Assembly (NCBI GenBank): GCA_015183035.1
Contig: JACZZP010000008.1
Location: forward strand, 1,054,001-1,118,000
DNA: 64,000 nt
Origin: Meloidogyne chitwoodi
Lineage: Eukaryota > Nematoda > Chromadorea > Rhabditida > Meloidogynidae
Direction: 5' to 3'
The position numbers and the translations under genes were made by a program. The notes beneath the pieces were generated by a model. That model saw only the letters and a list, made by a program, of their open reading frames with translations. It was not told the origin of the DNA and did no database searches. Numbering within the stretch: position 1 is the stretch's first letter; each line of letters begins with the position of its first letter. Below are positions 38,001 through 49,286 of this stretch, one piece after another.

Positions 38001-38984
38001 AAAATTTTATTTGTCCGCCATTCAATAAAAAAAAAAGAAAAGTAAAATAAAATATTTATACAAACCACTTTCTATTTTATTATTTCTCTCTTCTAAAACT
38101 CTTGGCAGTAAGTAAAAAAGTGTTCTTTACAGCCACGTACCAAAAGAGTAGAGATTCTATTTTTTAATAAATAAATTATATATAAATAAATATATATTTC
38201 TCTATTTAAACAATAAATAATTATTTAATTTTTAGGCCAAAAAGAAAGAAAAAAGAAAGAGAAAATTAAAGTTAAAAGAGAAAAAGATAAATAATGAAGG
38301 AAGAAAATATAAATATATCCACTTAATATTTATTTAAAAAATTAATTAAATTATATTTATTTAAAATTGTTGCAAGAGAATAAAAAGAAAGAGAAAATAA
38401 TTTTTAAATTAAAATCAATATCAAAGAGTTGGTGGCATTGAAAAAAATCAATTTTATTAATATACATATGGCTGGAAATAAATAAAAAGAATAAAAAAAA
38501 TTATTTTAGATTTATTAAAAATTAAAAAATAATATAATTTTTTAATTTGTCTAAAATATTTTGCAAAAATTGTTTTAATTTTGAAATTGTCAAAAAAAAG
38601 CATTTTATTAGTTACATATGTGAATTTATTAAAAAAAGAAAATAAAATAAATATTTCTTAACTTTATACAAAAAAATATTAAAAATATATCTAAGCTATA
38701 TTCTATGAATATAAATAAATAAATTAATTTAAATAAGTTTATTATATTAATATTAATTAATTAATAAATAGAGGAAATATTTAAAATATATTTTCTAACC
38801 TTTGTTTTGAATTATTATTATAATAATAATAATTATTATTATTATTTATTTGTTGTTGTTGTTCATTTAATTGCATTGGAATAATTTCATCAAAATCATC
38901 TAATAATATTTTTTGTTGTGAATTATTATTTATTATTAAATTATTAGAATAATTAATTAAATTATTATTAGTATTGTTGTTCAT
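26061..38984 (-). CDS. ELM2-SANT-C2H2 corepressor-type protein (MIDEAS/TRERF1/SAEG-1 class)
   Basis: Thirteen exons (38800-38984, 37045-37335, 36657-36945, 36367-36616, 28974-29437, 28223-28538, 27883-28175, 27791-27838, 27626-27745, 26921-27541, 26790-26881, 26709-26744, 26061-26529) join in phase to 1157 residues. Order: Asn/Gln-rich N-terminus (exons 1-4); Glu-rich acidic stretch; ELM2 region (HINLGKNFQARVKKWADRA, then NKELALHILAENRGNLQASV); SANT (DAIYKSEKDFQQVSSE, SVFECVDFYYTWKK); Asn-rich linker; one C2H2 finger (CRLCEKRFEKVKSLNAHMKSH); Gln/Ala-rich tail. ELM2-SANT followed by a late C2H2 finger is the arrangement of ZNF541/TRERF1/MIDEAS, which recruit HDAC1/2, and of nematode SAEG-1. 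Expected to be nuclear. Linking exons 1-4 across the 6.9 kb intron rests on codon phase (GAA T|TT CGA) and composition, not homology. Confidence 0.86.
28605..28787. mobile_element. Palindromic element, 183 bp, in ELM2-SANT gene intron
   Basis: GGGTCCACCCCTATAGATCGATT at the left pairs with the complement of AATCGATC...CCTATAGGGGTGATCCC at the right, and the centre also folds (GATTTGACCAATTGGCAAATCG against TTGTCCAATCGCCAATTCGGTCAAATC). Contains the AACTTGGACCTA..GGAGTGTTTTATCAC module near 28690. Inserted in the intron between exons 5 and 6. Confidence 0.75.
28821..28895. mobile_element. Tiny hAT-like MITE, 75 bp
   Basis: Termini CAGGGAAGCATATCG and CGATATACATCCCTG form a 15-bp imperfect inverted repeat with CAGGG ends. 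Flanks are TTATATAC and ATATATAC, matching at 7 of 8 positions, consistent with an 8-bp hAT target duplication. The interior repeats AAAATACGATACGATAT-like units. Same intron as the element at 28605. Confidence 0.65.
32345..32954. mobile_element. TIR element, 610 bp
   Basis: Perfect terminal inverted repeat TTGGCTCTACTTTAGGACAT (continuing GCGTCCCAT) at 32345-32373 and its complement at 32926-32954. TATT flanks both ends, a possible 4-bp duplication. The interior carries both shared modules: TCATTCGAAAGAGCTCTTCGA near 32500-32545 and CTGGAAACA..AACTTGGACCTATTGGGAGTGTTTTAT near 32590-32640. An internal inverted pair, GGGGGGAGTAAGCT (32447) and AGCTTACTCCTCCC (32760), also folds. No transposase frame. 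Confidence 0.8.
35040..35230. repeat. Possible LTR fragment
   Basis: Comparatively G+C-rich stretch inside the larger nest, with AGTAGATAGTAACAATGGTAGCGAAGG and GCTTATATAGTAACATTCC. Similar strings (AGATAGTAAGTG..GTAGCGAGGG, GCTTATATAGTATG) occur at 41450-41535. This suggests two fragments of one retroelement long terminal repeat; no polymerase or tRNA primer site is visible. Confidence 0.3.
35484..35953. mobile_element. hAT-like MITE, 470 bp, perfect 8-bp duplication
   Basis: Starts CAGGGGTCG and ends GATAGCCCTG. It is flanked on both sides by GTTTAAAC (35476-35483 and 35954-35961), an exact 8-bp target-site duplication, the hallmark of hAT insertion. Subterminal GTACTT/AAGTAC motifs are repeated many times in both orientations (35500-35580 and 35870-35930), as expected for transposase binding sites. 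No coding capacity. It is inserted inside the TIR element at 34862-36308. Confidence 0.85.
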
Positions 38985-41359
38985 TTATTTATTTTTTTTT
39001 TCTTATTTTAGCTCCTTTTTAGGGCTTTATTAAAAATTAAATTTAAATAGAGGAAATAAAATATTTTTTAAATAAAATATTAAACAACTAAAATCAATAA
39101 AATAAAAAATTCAATAAATTCTCTTAGACACTTTTTACTAAAATAAATAATTAATTTATTAAAATTAATTTTTAGAAAGATTTAAAAATTTAATTTAATA
39201 ATTTAAAAAAAATTTTCTTTCTCAATTTTTGTATTCTGAAGCATATAAAAATAATTAAAAATATTAATAGAATAATAAATTTATTTTTAGAAGAAATATA
39301 TATTTTTTAAACAAATGTGCAAATAAATTAAAAAATTACATAAATTAATAATAATAAAAAATAAAAAACACAAAATTTAAATTATTATAAAATATATTTA
39401 AATATTTATATATAAAAGAAATTCGCTAAATTTATATTATTATTTACGTTTTAATTAAATAATAATAATAATAATCGGTCATAAATAGGTCGATCGAGAA
39501 TGAAAAACATTTTTTAAAATTTAATTAAATAAAAATAATAATTTAAATATAAAATAAGTTTATAATTTTTAAAATAAAAACAAATATTAATTTATTTTTT
39601 AATTTAATTTATAAAAATAATAAATAATAATAATATTACAATAATAATAAAACTTTTTTTTTAATAAAAATAATATTAAAAGTATATTATAATAAAATAA
39701 TAATAATATTAATGTAATAAAAAATAAATTGTTATTTTATTTAAAAATATTCTAATATTTTTAATATTTAAATATTAATTTAAATTAATAATTAAAAATA
39801 TAATTAAAGTAAACCTTTTTAAGAAATACGGGAAAATTAAAAAAAAAAGAAGAAGAAATAAAGTAAAAACAAATGTAAATATTTTGGTCTTAATATTATT
39901 AGAAGATGAAGAGAAAATTGAAAAAAAAAATAAAATATATTATAGACTAAAAAACTAAAAAAATAGGGCCAAGGTTTAAAATGAAAAAAAAGAAAAATAA
40001 ATAAATAAGTAACTAAACAATTTAAAAATGTAAAAATAGTAGTAAAAAATTTAAAATTGTTTGGTTTATAAAATTACCTAAAATAAATAAATATTTTATT
40101 TTACTAGACATAAAATAATAAAAAAAAAAAATATTATAAAATAAATAAAAATCAAAAAATAGGCGCAAAAATAATATTTTTAAATAAAAACTTAAATTAA
40201 ATTATTTTTTGAAAAAAAAAAGAATATTTATTTATTTATAAATATATTAATGAAATTTAATTTAATTAAAAAAAATACAAATTTTTAAATAAAAAAATCG
40301 GTTAATTTTTCTCATTAAATTTTCTCATACTATAAAGAAGAGGAAATAATTAATTGATTTAAAAATTAATGAGAAAATTAAATAAATAAATAAATAAATA
40401 GTACTTAATAATATTAAATAATAAAATTTTAATTTTAATTTTTTTTAAATATTTTTATTATTAAAAAAATAAATATATAAATTAATTTTAATATTTTTTT
40501 AATTAAATTAAATTTTATTATCATTTTTAAATGAAAAAAATAATTTTAATGGGTAAATAAATAAATAATAAAATTAAAGATAAATTATTATTATTATTGC
40601 TAAATATAATATTTTATTATTTTAAAAATAAAATTATATTAGACAAATATTTTAAAGGTCTAAAGAGTGTTAAAATAATATTTATAAAATAAAAAGAGAA
40701 AATGAAAAGGGATTAAAAATAAAAATGTGTTCATTTTCTGTGGCAAAATATTTTAAATTAAAATAAATATTATAAAATAAAATAGAAAATTCGCGCGGCA
40801 TTATTATTAAATAAAAAATATTAAGAAATAATATATTTGTATTTATAAGAAATGAAAAAAAAAGAAATAAAACATAAAACTGACAGATATGTATTTTAAA
40901 TATTTAATGGCAACCGGAAAAAAAGGAACAAAAAATTAAATATAAATAATTGCTATATTTAATTATTTAATTTAATTATATTTTATAATTATTAATTAAT
41001 TTATATTAAATAAATAAATATATTTTATCTTCTAATGCTTTTATCAACTTTTTTATTTTTTATTTTCTTGGCCAATTATTAAAACTAAATAAATAAAAAA
41101 CTAACACATACACAGACGTACCATTATTGATTTTTGGAAGAAAATTAATTTAAAAAATTAAATTCTTATTTAAATGTTTTTAAATAGTTTTTTTTTTGTA
41201 AATATATTTTTATTAAAAAAATAAAATAAAACTTAATGGAAAGATTAAAATTCTGAGGATTTTAAATAAAAATAATATAAACATATTATTTTATCAAATT
41301 TCATTTTTTTAAATTTTAATTTAATATTTTTAACTAATTTATTTATTTAATAAATATTG

Positions 41360-41540
41360 TTACGATCTTAAGTGTCCTACTTACAAGTAACAGATCTGGG
41401 TTTAATGAAGATTCGACGAGCAAAGCAACAAAGTTAATCACGTGGTAAAGAAGATATACATAGATAGTAAGTGTAGTTGTAGCGAGGGTTAACTCAAAGA
41501 CTGGTTATTTACTGGTGCTTATATAGTATGTTGACTAGAC
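41360..41540. repeat. Possible retroelement fragment
   Basis: Non-A/T-biased patch with AGATAGTAAGTGTAG and GCTTATATAGTATGTTGAC, resembling 35040-35230. No open frame. Confidence 0.3.
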
Positions 41541-42425
41541 CAACAAATATATTCTCTTATAATCTCAGATTTCTTTTATTTTTTAATAATTTATTTTTAT
41601 ATTATTCTTGTAATTTTATATAAATTAAAATATTTAAAATTGTGAAAGAGAGTTATTTATTAATAAATTTAAATTAATAAAAAATAATAAAATTATTTTT
41701 TAAAATTTGCAATTTTCACTGAAAATCTCTTAGTTTTAATTCTTAAAATTAAAAACAAAGAATTTTTATTTAAAAAAATATTATTTTCATATTTTAAATA
41801 AAAATTAGTGTTAATTTAAAAAATGTTTTAGGAAACAAAATTAAAAAAAAAATATCTCAAATTGACGTTTTTTAGATATTTTCGTTGCCAAACGACGAAA
41901 GAAAAAAAATATTTTTAGTATTTTTTATACATTTACAGTAAATTTCCGGTTATTTCAACTAAAAATAAATTATTAAATTGTGTACTTTTATTTATTAAAA
42001 ATAAGAATATAAATATTTAATTTAATTTTTATTTGTTATTTTTATAAGAAAAAATAAAATTTAAATTTAAAAAGAACTAAAAATAAATTATAAATAAATA
42101 AAAGGTCATTAAATTAAATTAAAAAAAATATATTAAAAAATGAAGAAATAAAATAAAAATAATTAATTTTAATATATATTTTGGCATTTTGTATTTTTTA
42201 TAAATTAATTAAATACTACAATCTTCTTTTTTTAAAAAATATTTTTCATTTTATTTATTTTTCTATTTTGTTTGGAAGAGAGAACTTTCTCTTTTCTTTT
42301 AATTTTTTGGGATCATTAACCTTTTTATTTATTTTTAATTTATTTAATCAATATTTGATATATATTTAGGCAATGTTTTCTTTTTCTTTTTTTTTTAATA
42401 AAATATTAAATATTTTTATATTTAT

Positions 42426-42427
42426 AG
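42426..42427 (+). promoter_or_regulatory. Candidate trans-splice acceptor
   Basis: TTTTTATATTTATAG ends here, seven bases before the first ATG (42435), with no upstream exon in sight. This fits spliced-leader addition to the tail-anchored gene. Confidence 0.5.
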
Positions 42428-42434
42428 AAAGTCA

Positions 42435-43706
42435 ATGATCAAATGTGAAAATTGTAATTTAATTTTAAAAAAATTAGAATATAAAGAGGATTTAATTAAT
42501 TCTTTTATTGAAGAAGACGAAATAAGAAATAAAGACTTTGATAAAATTGTTTGTTTTTTTTCAAAAAATTTAAAAAAATATATTTAATTTTTTTAGGAAA
42601 AAGAAAATAAAAAACTTAAAGAAGAAAATAATATAATTAAAGAAATATTAAAAAATAATAAAAATATTATTTATTTTTTTGAATCTAAATTTTCTGAAAA
42701 AAAATCTTATTTGCTTGAAGATATTTCTTTAATGTTTAAAGGATTATTTACAATTTATTATAATATTTGTTTTAATTCTGGAATTGTTCCAAAAGGTAAA
42801 AGAAAATTATTTAATTAATAAAATATTTAATTTTAAATAAATTATTTATTTATTTTTAGTTAAAAATATTGCTCCTTTATGCACTAAAGCTTTTAGAAAT
42901 GCCTCAACATTATTAAATAATAATAATGTAATATATATTTTAAATAAAATATTTTTAAACTTTATTTTAGATTAAAATAAAAACACGATTATATTCAATA
43001 AATTCATTAATAGATCCTCCTTCAGGTTTTGTTATTTTAAGATTAAAATAAAGCAATCTAGGAAAAATTAATTTTTTTTATTAAAAATTATTTAAATTTA
43101 ATAATTATATTAATTTTAGAATTTAATTATGATTTTAAAAAATATAATAATAATAATCAGTCTTTATTAAATGAAAGTTATTTAAATTGTAAAATAAATT
43201 ATAAAAAAGAAGAAAAGGAAGAAGAAGAAGAAGAATTTGAAATAATTAATGATATAATATTTGAAGAAGAAAAAGAAGAAGAATTTGAAATAATTAATAT
43301 TAATGATACAATATTTGAAGAAGAAAAAGAAGAATATAATAATAAACAATTTAATGAATGGTTTTTAAATTTTAATGAAGATGATTTATTCAAAAATGAT
43401 GAAAAAGAAATTAAAATATTAAATAATATAGAAACTCTAAATAATAATGAAAAAGAAGAAATAAATAATTTTAAAAATTCAACTACTAATTTTTTTAAAA
43501 GGTTTTTTTTATTTTAAAATAATTAATTAATTCTTATTTTTAGATTTATTAAATTAATTTTTCTTTTGGTTATTTTATTTTGTTTTTTACTTCCAAATGT
43601 TTTGTCTTTTTGTGGTTTTGATATTATTGAAGATAAAGAAGATAATAATTATGAATATTTTTATCTTTCAGGATATATTCCATTTGTTAATTTTGAGTTT
43701 TTTTAA
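42435..43706 (+). CDS. Glu-rich, coiled-coil, tail-anchored protein
   Basis: Six exons. The N-terminus starts MIKCENC (a CxxC pair) and is Lys/Glu-rich with coiled-coil character (EKENKKLKEENNIIKEILK). A middle exon pair has a conserved-looking segment (VKNIAPLCTKAFRNASTLL). The large fifth exon holds a very acidic region with an imperfect internal duplication (FEIINDIIFEEEKEE, then FEIININDTIFEEEKEE). A single membrane segment (LIFLLVILFCFLLPNVLSF) lies 32 residues from the end. The donor of exon 4 is taken after CCT TCA G because later GT choices break the frame. Layout (coiled coil, one TM, short lumenal tail) resembles nuclear-envelope or ER tail-anchored proteins, but the tail lacks the PPPX end of KASH proteins. 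No family recognised. Confidence 0.66.
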
Positions 43707-44069
43707 ATAATTTAAAAGCATTTTTTATAGTATCTATATTTTTTAAATTCTTTTAAAAATTAATTTTATCCTCATATTGAACTTTACTTAATTTTATTAA
43801 ATTTATTTATATTAATTTGTATCAAATATTATTATTGTAAATAAATAAATGTTTTTTTTTTGTTAATTTAATAAGAATATTAAATCCTATCTATGACTAA
43901 CTTAATATTTAATTTTAAAAATAAAAAATAAATTTAAATTTAGTGCAATTTTATACTAAAAAAAGAGAAAAATATGTGCGAATGTTTTAAAAAATAAAAT
44001 TTAAAAAATTGAGCAATATTATCACATAAAAAATACCCTCAAATAATATTAATTAATTAATTTTATTTA

Positions 44070-47000
44070 TTATACTATTAAATTATTATCATTATTATTA
44101 TTAATCATTAATGGAATACATTCATCTTCATTTTTAAAAACTTTCATTTTTTGAAGAATTGTTTGTTGTTGTTGACTTTTTTGTAGACAAGGAGATGAAG
44201 AAGAATTAATTAATTCTAAATTAGAAGAAGTAGATTTATTATTTAAATATTTTTGTTTATTATTATTATTATTATCTATTGAAGAATGTATTTTTGTTTG
44301 TTTTAAAAATATATTTGATTTTTGTGTTGAATAATTATTATTATTATTAGATGATGAAACTTTAAATAAATAAATTAATTATTATTATTTTATTTAATAA
44401 ATAACCTTTTCTATTATTAGAAATATTTAAAGGTACAAGTAATTGTGTATTTTTAGATATTTTTCTATTTTGTGGAAATAAATGATTATTATTATTTTGT
44501 TGGATATTTGAAGCATTTAAAACTGTTTGTTGTAATTCTGTTATTCTTTGTGTTAATATTTCTTTAAATAATTTAATTATTTAATTAATTATATAATATA
44601 ATTACCAATCATTCCAACAAATTGATCTTGTGTTCTATGCATTTCCCAAAGTGTTTCATGCATTTCTGTATGTAACTTAATTTTATTTTTATTTATTTTT
44701 AATTTAATATTTTTTAAAAATACTTTTCCAACATCTAAAAGTGAATTTCCTCTTTCTTGTAATTTTCTTTGATCCCATTTAATACGTCGAAATTCATTTA
44801 TTGAATTAAGAAATCTTTAAATTAATAAAATTTATTAAATTTAATTAATTAATTATTTACTTTCTTTGATGTTGTCTTAATCTAATTTCATCACCTTTAT
44901 GTCCATTTCTTTGTTGATATTTATGAATAAACCTTTTTATAATTTTAATAAATTAATTATAATAAAAAACCAAGTATGTTGAAGAACAGAAGCAGCAGCA
45001 TTTTTACGAGCATTTGTTAATTTAGAATCTGCCATAAAATTATTGACATGTTTCTCAGCACGGGAAAGTTCTAATTTTTTAGAAATAACAGCAATTAATG
45101 CTGAAGAGACTCCAGCACCCTTTTAAAAATTAAAATAATAATTATTAGTAAAATAAATAAATAAAACTAACAACAATTCCTGTAGTAATTGAAAGTAAAC
45201 GACCACAATAACTAGTTGGAACAACATCACCATAACCTTAAATAAATATTTATAAAATAAATAATAATAATAATAAACCTATAGACATAAAAGTAACCAT
45301 AATAAACCAAAGAGAATTCATATAATAATATTCTGTACTTGATTCACGTCCATTATAACGTTCACATTGAGTAAACTATTTAAAATAATTATAATAAATT
45401 AATTAATTAAATTCTAACCATCCAAGACATACAAACCCAATAACAACAAGTAAAAATAACTAAAACAGTCATTGGGTGATCAGCCTTAAAATAAATAAAA
45501 ATAAAAAATAAATTTAAAAATATAAGTAATACCATCATTGTTTTAATAACAAAACGAAAATCCATTGATATTCTATTTAATGCTTTTTAAAAAATAAAAA
45601 TAATTTTTTTTTTGTAAAAATAAAATACCAGCTATTGAACGAGTAGCAGCATCCTAAATATAATTAATAAAATTTAAAATAATTATAATTAATTAATTTA
45701 CTTGAAATTGTCTTGAATGTAATACCATAAACCGGCAAAGTAAATAAGAACGTAAAAACATAGGAACAGCTAATAAAACATCTAAAGGTACAGTAACTTT
45801 AGTAAAACTATGTTCATCTGCAGATATGTAAGGCCATGTAATTGTTCCACTTCCAGGAAATGGACAAATTGCACAAACAAAAATTTCAATAGATCTAATT
45901 ATTAATTATTTTTAAATTAAGTTAAAAATAAAAAAACAATTTAATTATTCGATCAGTTGTCACAGCTACACGCCAATCTCTATAATTAATTAATTAATTA
46001 ATTAATTAATATAAATAAAACAAACTCAGCTCCACTATCAATTAAAGCTATTTTTACTTCTGTTCTGTGATAATTAACTAAAGAAGCAATTAATAAAAAT
46101 GTTGAAGCAACACAAGCTGAACGTAAAAATAAAGAAGGAAGAGAATTTTTAGTAAAAATTTGAATTGCTGTTAATTCTAAAAATAATAATAATAAATTAA
46201 TTTTAAAATAATACCCTAATTAATAAAAGGGAATGAGAGAAAATTACAAATATAATTTAATATTTTTTAAAACTTAAATAAAATTAATTAATTTAATCTT
46301 TCAGATATTTATTTTATATTATTATTAATTTATTATTAAATATTAAATAAATTTATTATTAAAAGGAATCTCTCCAAATATTTAATATATATTTAATATT
46401 AATTAATTAATTAATTACCTTGATCTAAAACTACAAAAATTAATCCAATTATAGCAAGTGCCAAAGATAAATCACAAATTTTATTTCTTTTTAAAAAATA
46501 TAATTTACGTAATTTACAACGCATTTTTGCTTGACTTTCTCTAAAAAAATAAATAAATATTTAAAAAAATAACCAATCGAAAAGGGAAATTATAGAAAAA
46601 AAGAAAAGCTTTTAATTTAAGAAATCTGAGCTTTTTAATGCCAAAATATTACTCCAAAAAAAAATAATTTATTTTTCTTTATATTATTTTCTCAAACCTT
46701 TTTATTTTTTTAAATTAATTTGAAAAAATATTTTAATTTTTTAAATAAATTTAAAAAAATAAGGAAAAGTTTTTTAATTGATAAAAATATTTATATTAAT
46801 TATTTAAATTAAATAAATAAATAAAATTTTTCTCAAATATTTATTAAATTTTTTTTAAAGAATTTTTATAAAAATATTTATTTTAAAATAAATAAAATAT
46901 TCTTCACATGAATTTTATGAATAATTTATTCTGAAATTGATCTCTAAAATAAATATTAAAAAAAATAAAATAAAAAAATAACCAATTATTTTTAATATTT

Positions 47001-49201
47001 ATTTAAAAATAAATTTATTAGGTAAAAAATTAGTTAAATTAATTTTTTTATTTTTCACATAACAACAAAATATATTTTTTAAATAAAAAATTACATTTTG
47101 ATATTTTATTTAAAAAATTATATTAAATATTAAAAAGTTTTCTCATGGCATTTTTTAATTTTTTTGTTAATTTTCTCACCTAGTCACGTAAATAAAAAAA
47201 TAATTAATTAAATAAAAATAAAACAAACGTTGTTATGGAGATTCCATAGCCAGATTGTCTTCTCCTTAAAATTTGTTGTTTTTGTTGTTGTAAATGTTGG
47301 TGGTCTATTAAATTATTTGTTTTTTTTGTTTCTTCAATTGTTGGACTCCATTCTAATGATTTTGTTGTATTATTATTTATTAGTGGTTGTTGTGGTAATA
47401 TATTATTATTATTATTATTAGATACAATTAAACAAGAGGATAATTCACCATTACATTTTTCTTCTTTTAAAAGAGAAAATTAAATTTAAAATAAATAAAT
47501 TAATTAATTTAAGAGTGAAATAATAATATTTTTAAATATTTATTATTTAAAATAAAATTAAAAATAATATATATTTAATTAAATAAATAATTAAATTATT
47601 TTATTAAATTATTAAAAAATGGAAAGAAGGAGAGGAAAACCTGTTGAAGAATAAAAACTTTCGCTTGGTCTATATTGTTGTATTCCCCCAGAACTTGAAC
47701 AATTCCTTTTTTGTTGATATTGACTAAAAAGTCTTCTTCTATGTTTTAAAAGACTATGTCCTCTAGAAAATGTTGAAGAATTATTACAAAAACAATAAAA
47801 AGGTTTTTGTTTATTTAATTGACAATAATAACATTCAATATTTGAATATAATAATTGTTTTTTATGTCTTTGATATCTTAATGCAGCTTCTGCTAAATCA
47901 GCAATACTAAATCTTCTAATAATTATTTCTTCATCTTCTTTATTTAAAATTATTTGTTTTTTTATATTATTATTATTTTTAATAATTATTTTATCACTTA
48001 ATTTACCACATAATTTTTGTTTTTTAATTATTTGTTGATATTCTTCAAAATAATAATTATTATTATTATTTAAAGGTAAAAGTGATTGTTGAGAAGATAT
48101 TATATTATTATTATTATTTATATTTTCTAATATTATTGGAGAAGATAAAGGTTTAGTTGTCATTTTATATTAAAATAATTTAAAGAAAAAGAAATATTTA
48201 AAAGAAGGCTTTATATAGTTTTTAAAAAAATAAATAAAATAATATATTTAATTATATTATTTTTATTTAAAAAGACAAAAGATTGAAGAATTTAAAATTA
48301 ATTTAAAAAAATAAAAATAAATCTAAAATTATTTAAAATATTTAAAGTTTTAATTTAACAGACAGAAAACTCCAAAATTAAAATAAATAAAGCTAATTAA
48401 ATACTATGAAAATTAATAATTTAATTAATATGTATATAAGGAAAGGAAATAAAAATTAAATAATTTAAAAAAATAATTAAATAATATTATTTCAAGAAAA
48501 AAAATCTAATAAAAATAAAAGAGAAAATATAAATAATTCTAAAAGCTTTGCGCGACCTTTTTATTTTTATTTGGTCTATTTGGTATTTAAAAAATAAAAT
48601 AAAAAAAGATTTTTGCTTAATAAGCATCTTTTTTCTTTTTTTTTTCATTTAGAGTGTAAATAAATTTAGTAAAGATTATATATATTTTATTTTATTATAA
48701 ATAAATAAATAACACACCGTTGCTAGACTGCCATAAAATGAGAAATAAAAAATAAATAAAATAATTAATTAATTATTTTATATTTAAATAAATAAATAAA
48801 AAATATAATTTAATTCATTATTTGAAGAACTTCCTCTTAGTATTTTTAAAAAGAATTTTGTTTCATATTTCATTTAAATATATTTATTATATATTATTTA
48901 AAAAATATATTTATTTAAATTAAAATATAATTAAATTTTAATTAGATAAATTTATTTTATAATTATTTTATATAAATATTATTATTATTTCACTCTTTAA
49001 TAAATAAATAAATATTAATTATTTACCTAAACTTTGTTGTTGACTTATTACTCCTCTTTGTGTTTGATTATAAGTTTCATCTGGCACAGAATCTCTTCTA
49101 CTTTTAGGTGTAGAAAGTAATGATTTAAATTGTTGAGAATATCCCTGAGCACGTAAAATATCAGAAGAAACCTTTAATTAAATTAATTAATTAATTAAAT
49201 T

Positions 49202-49286
<85 letters not shown>

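Larger units (their letters stand above)
38985..42434. other. 3.4 kb intergenic, extremely A+T-rich
   Basis: Divergent upstream region of the ELM2-SANT gene (-) and the Glu-rich tail-anchored gene (+). Almost pure A/T with many AATAAA, TTATTA and poly-A runs; no supported gene. One less biased patch, about 41360-41540, is a possible retroelement fragment. The short frame 42181-42369 is low complexity and rejected. Confidence 0.45.

Noticed and set aside
43199..43393. Ser-rich minus-strand frame
   Set aside because: It is the antisense of the Glu-rich exon of the tail-anchored gene; GAA repeats read as Ser/Phe on the other strand.
42435..43706. KASH-domain nuclear-envelope protein
   Set aside because: Topology fits, but the C-terminus ends FVNFEFF and lacks the Pro-rich PPPX end, so I do not name it.
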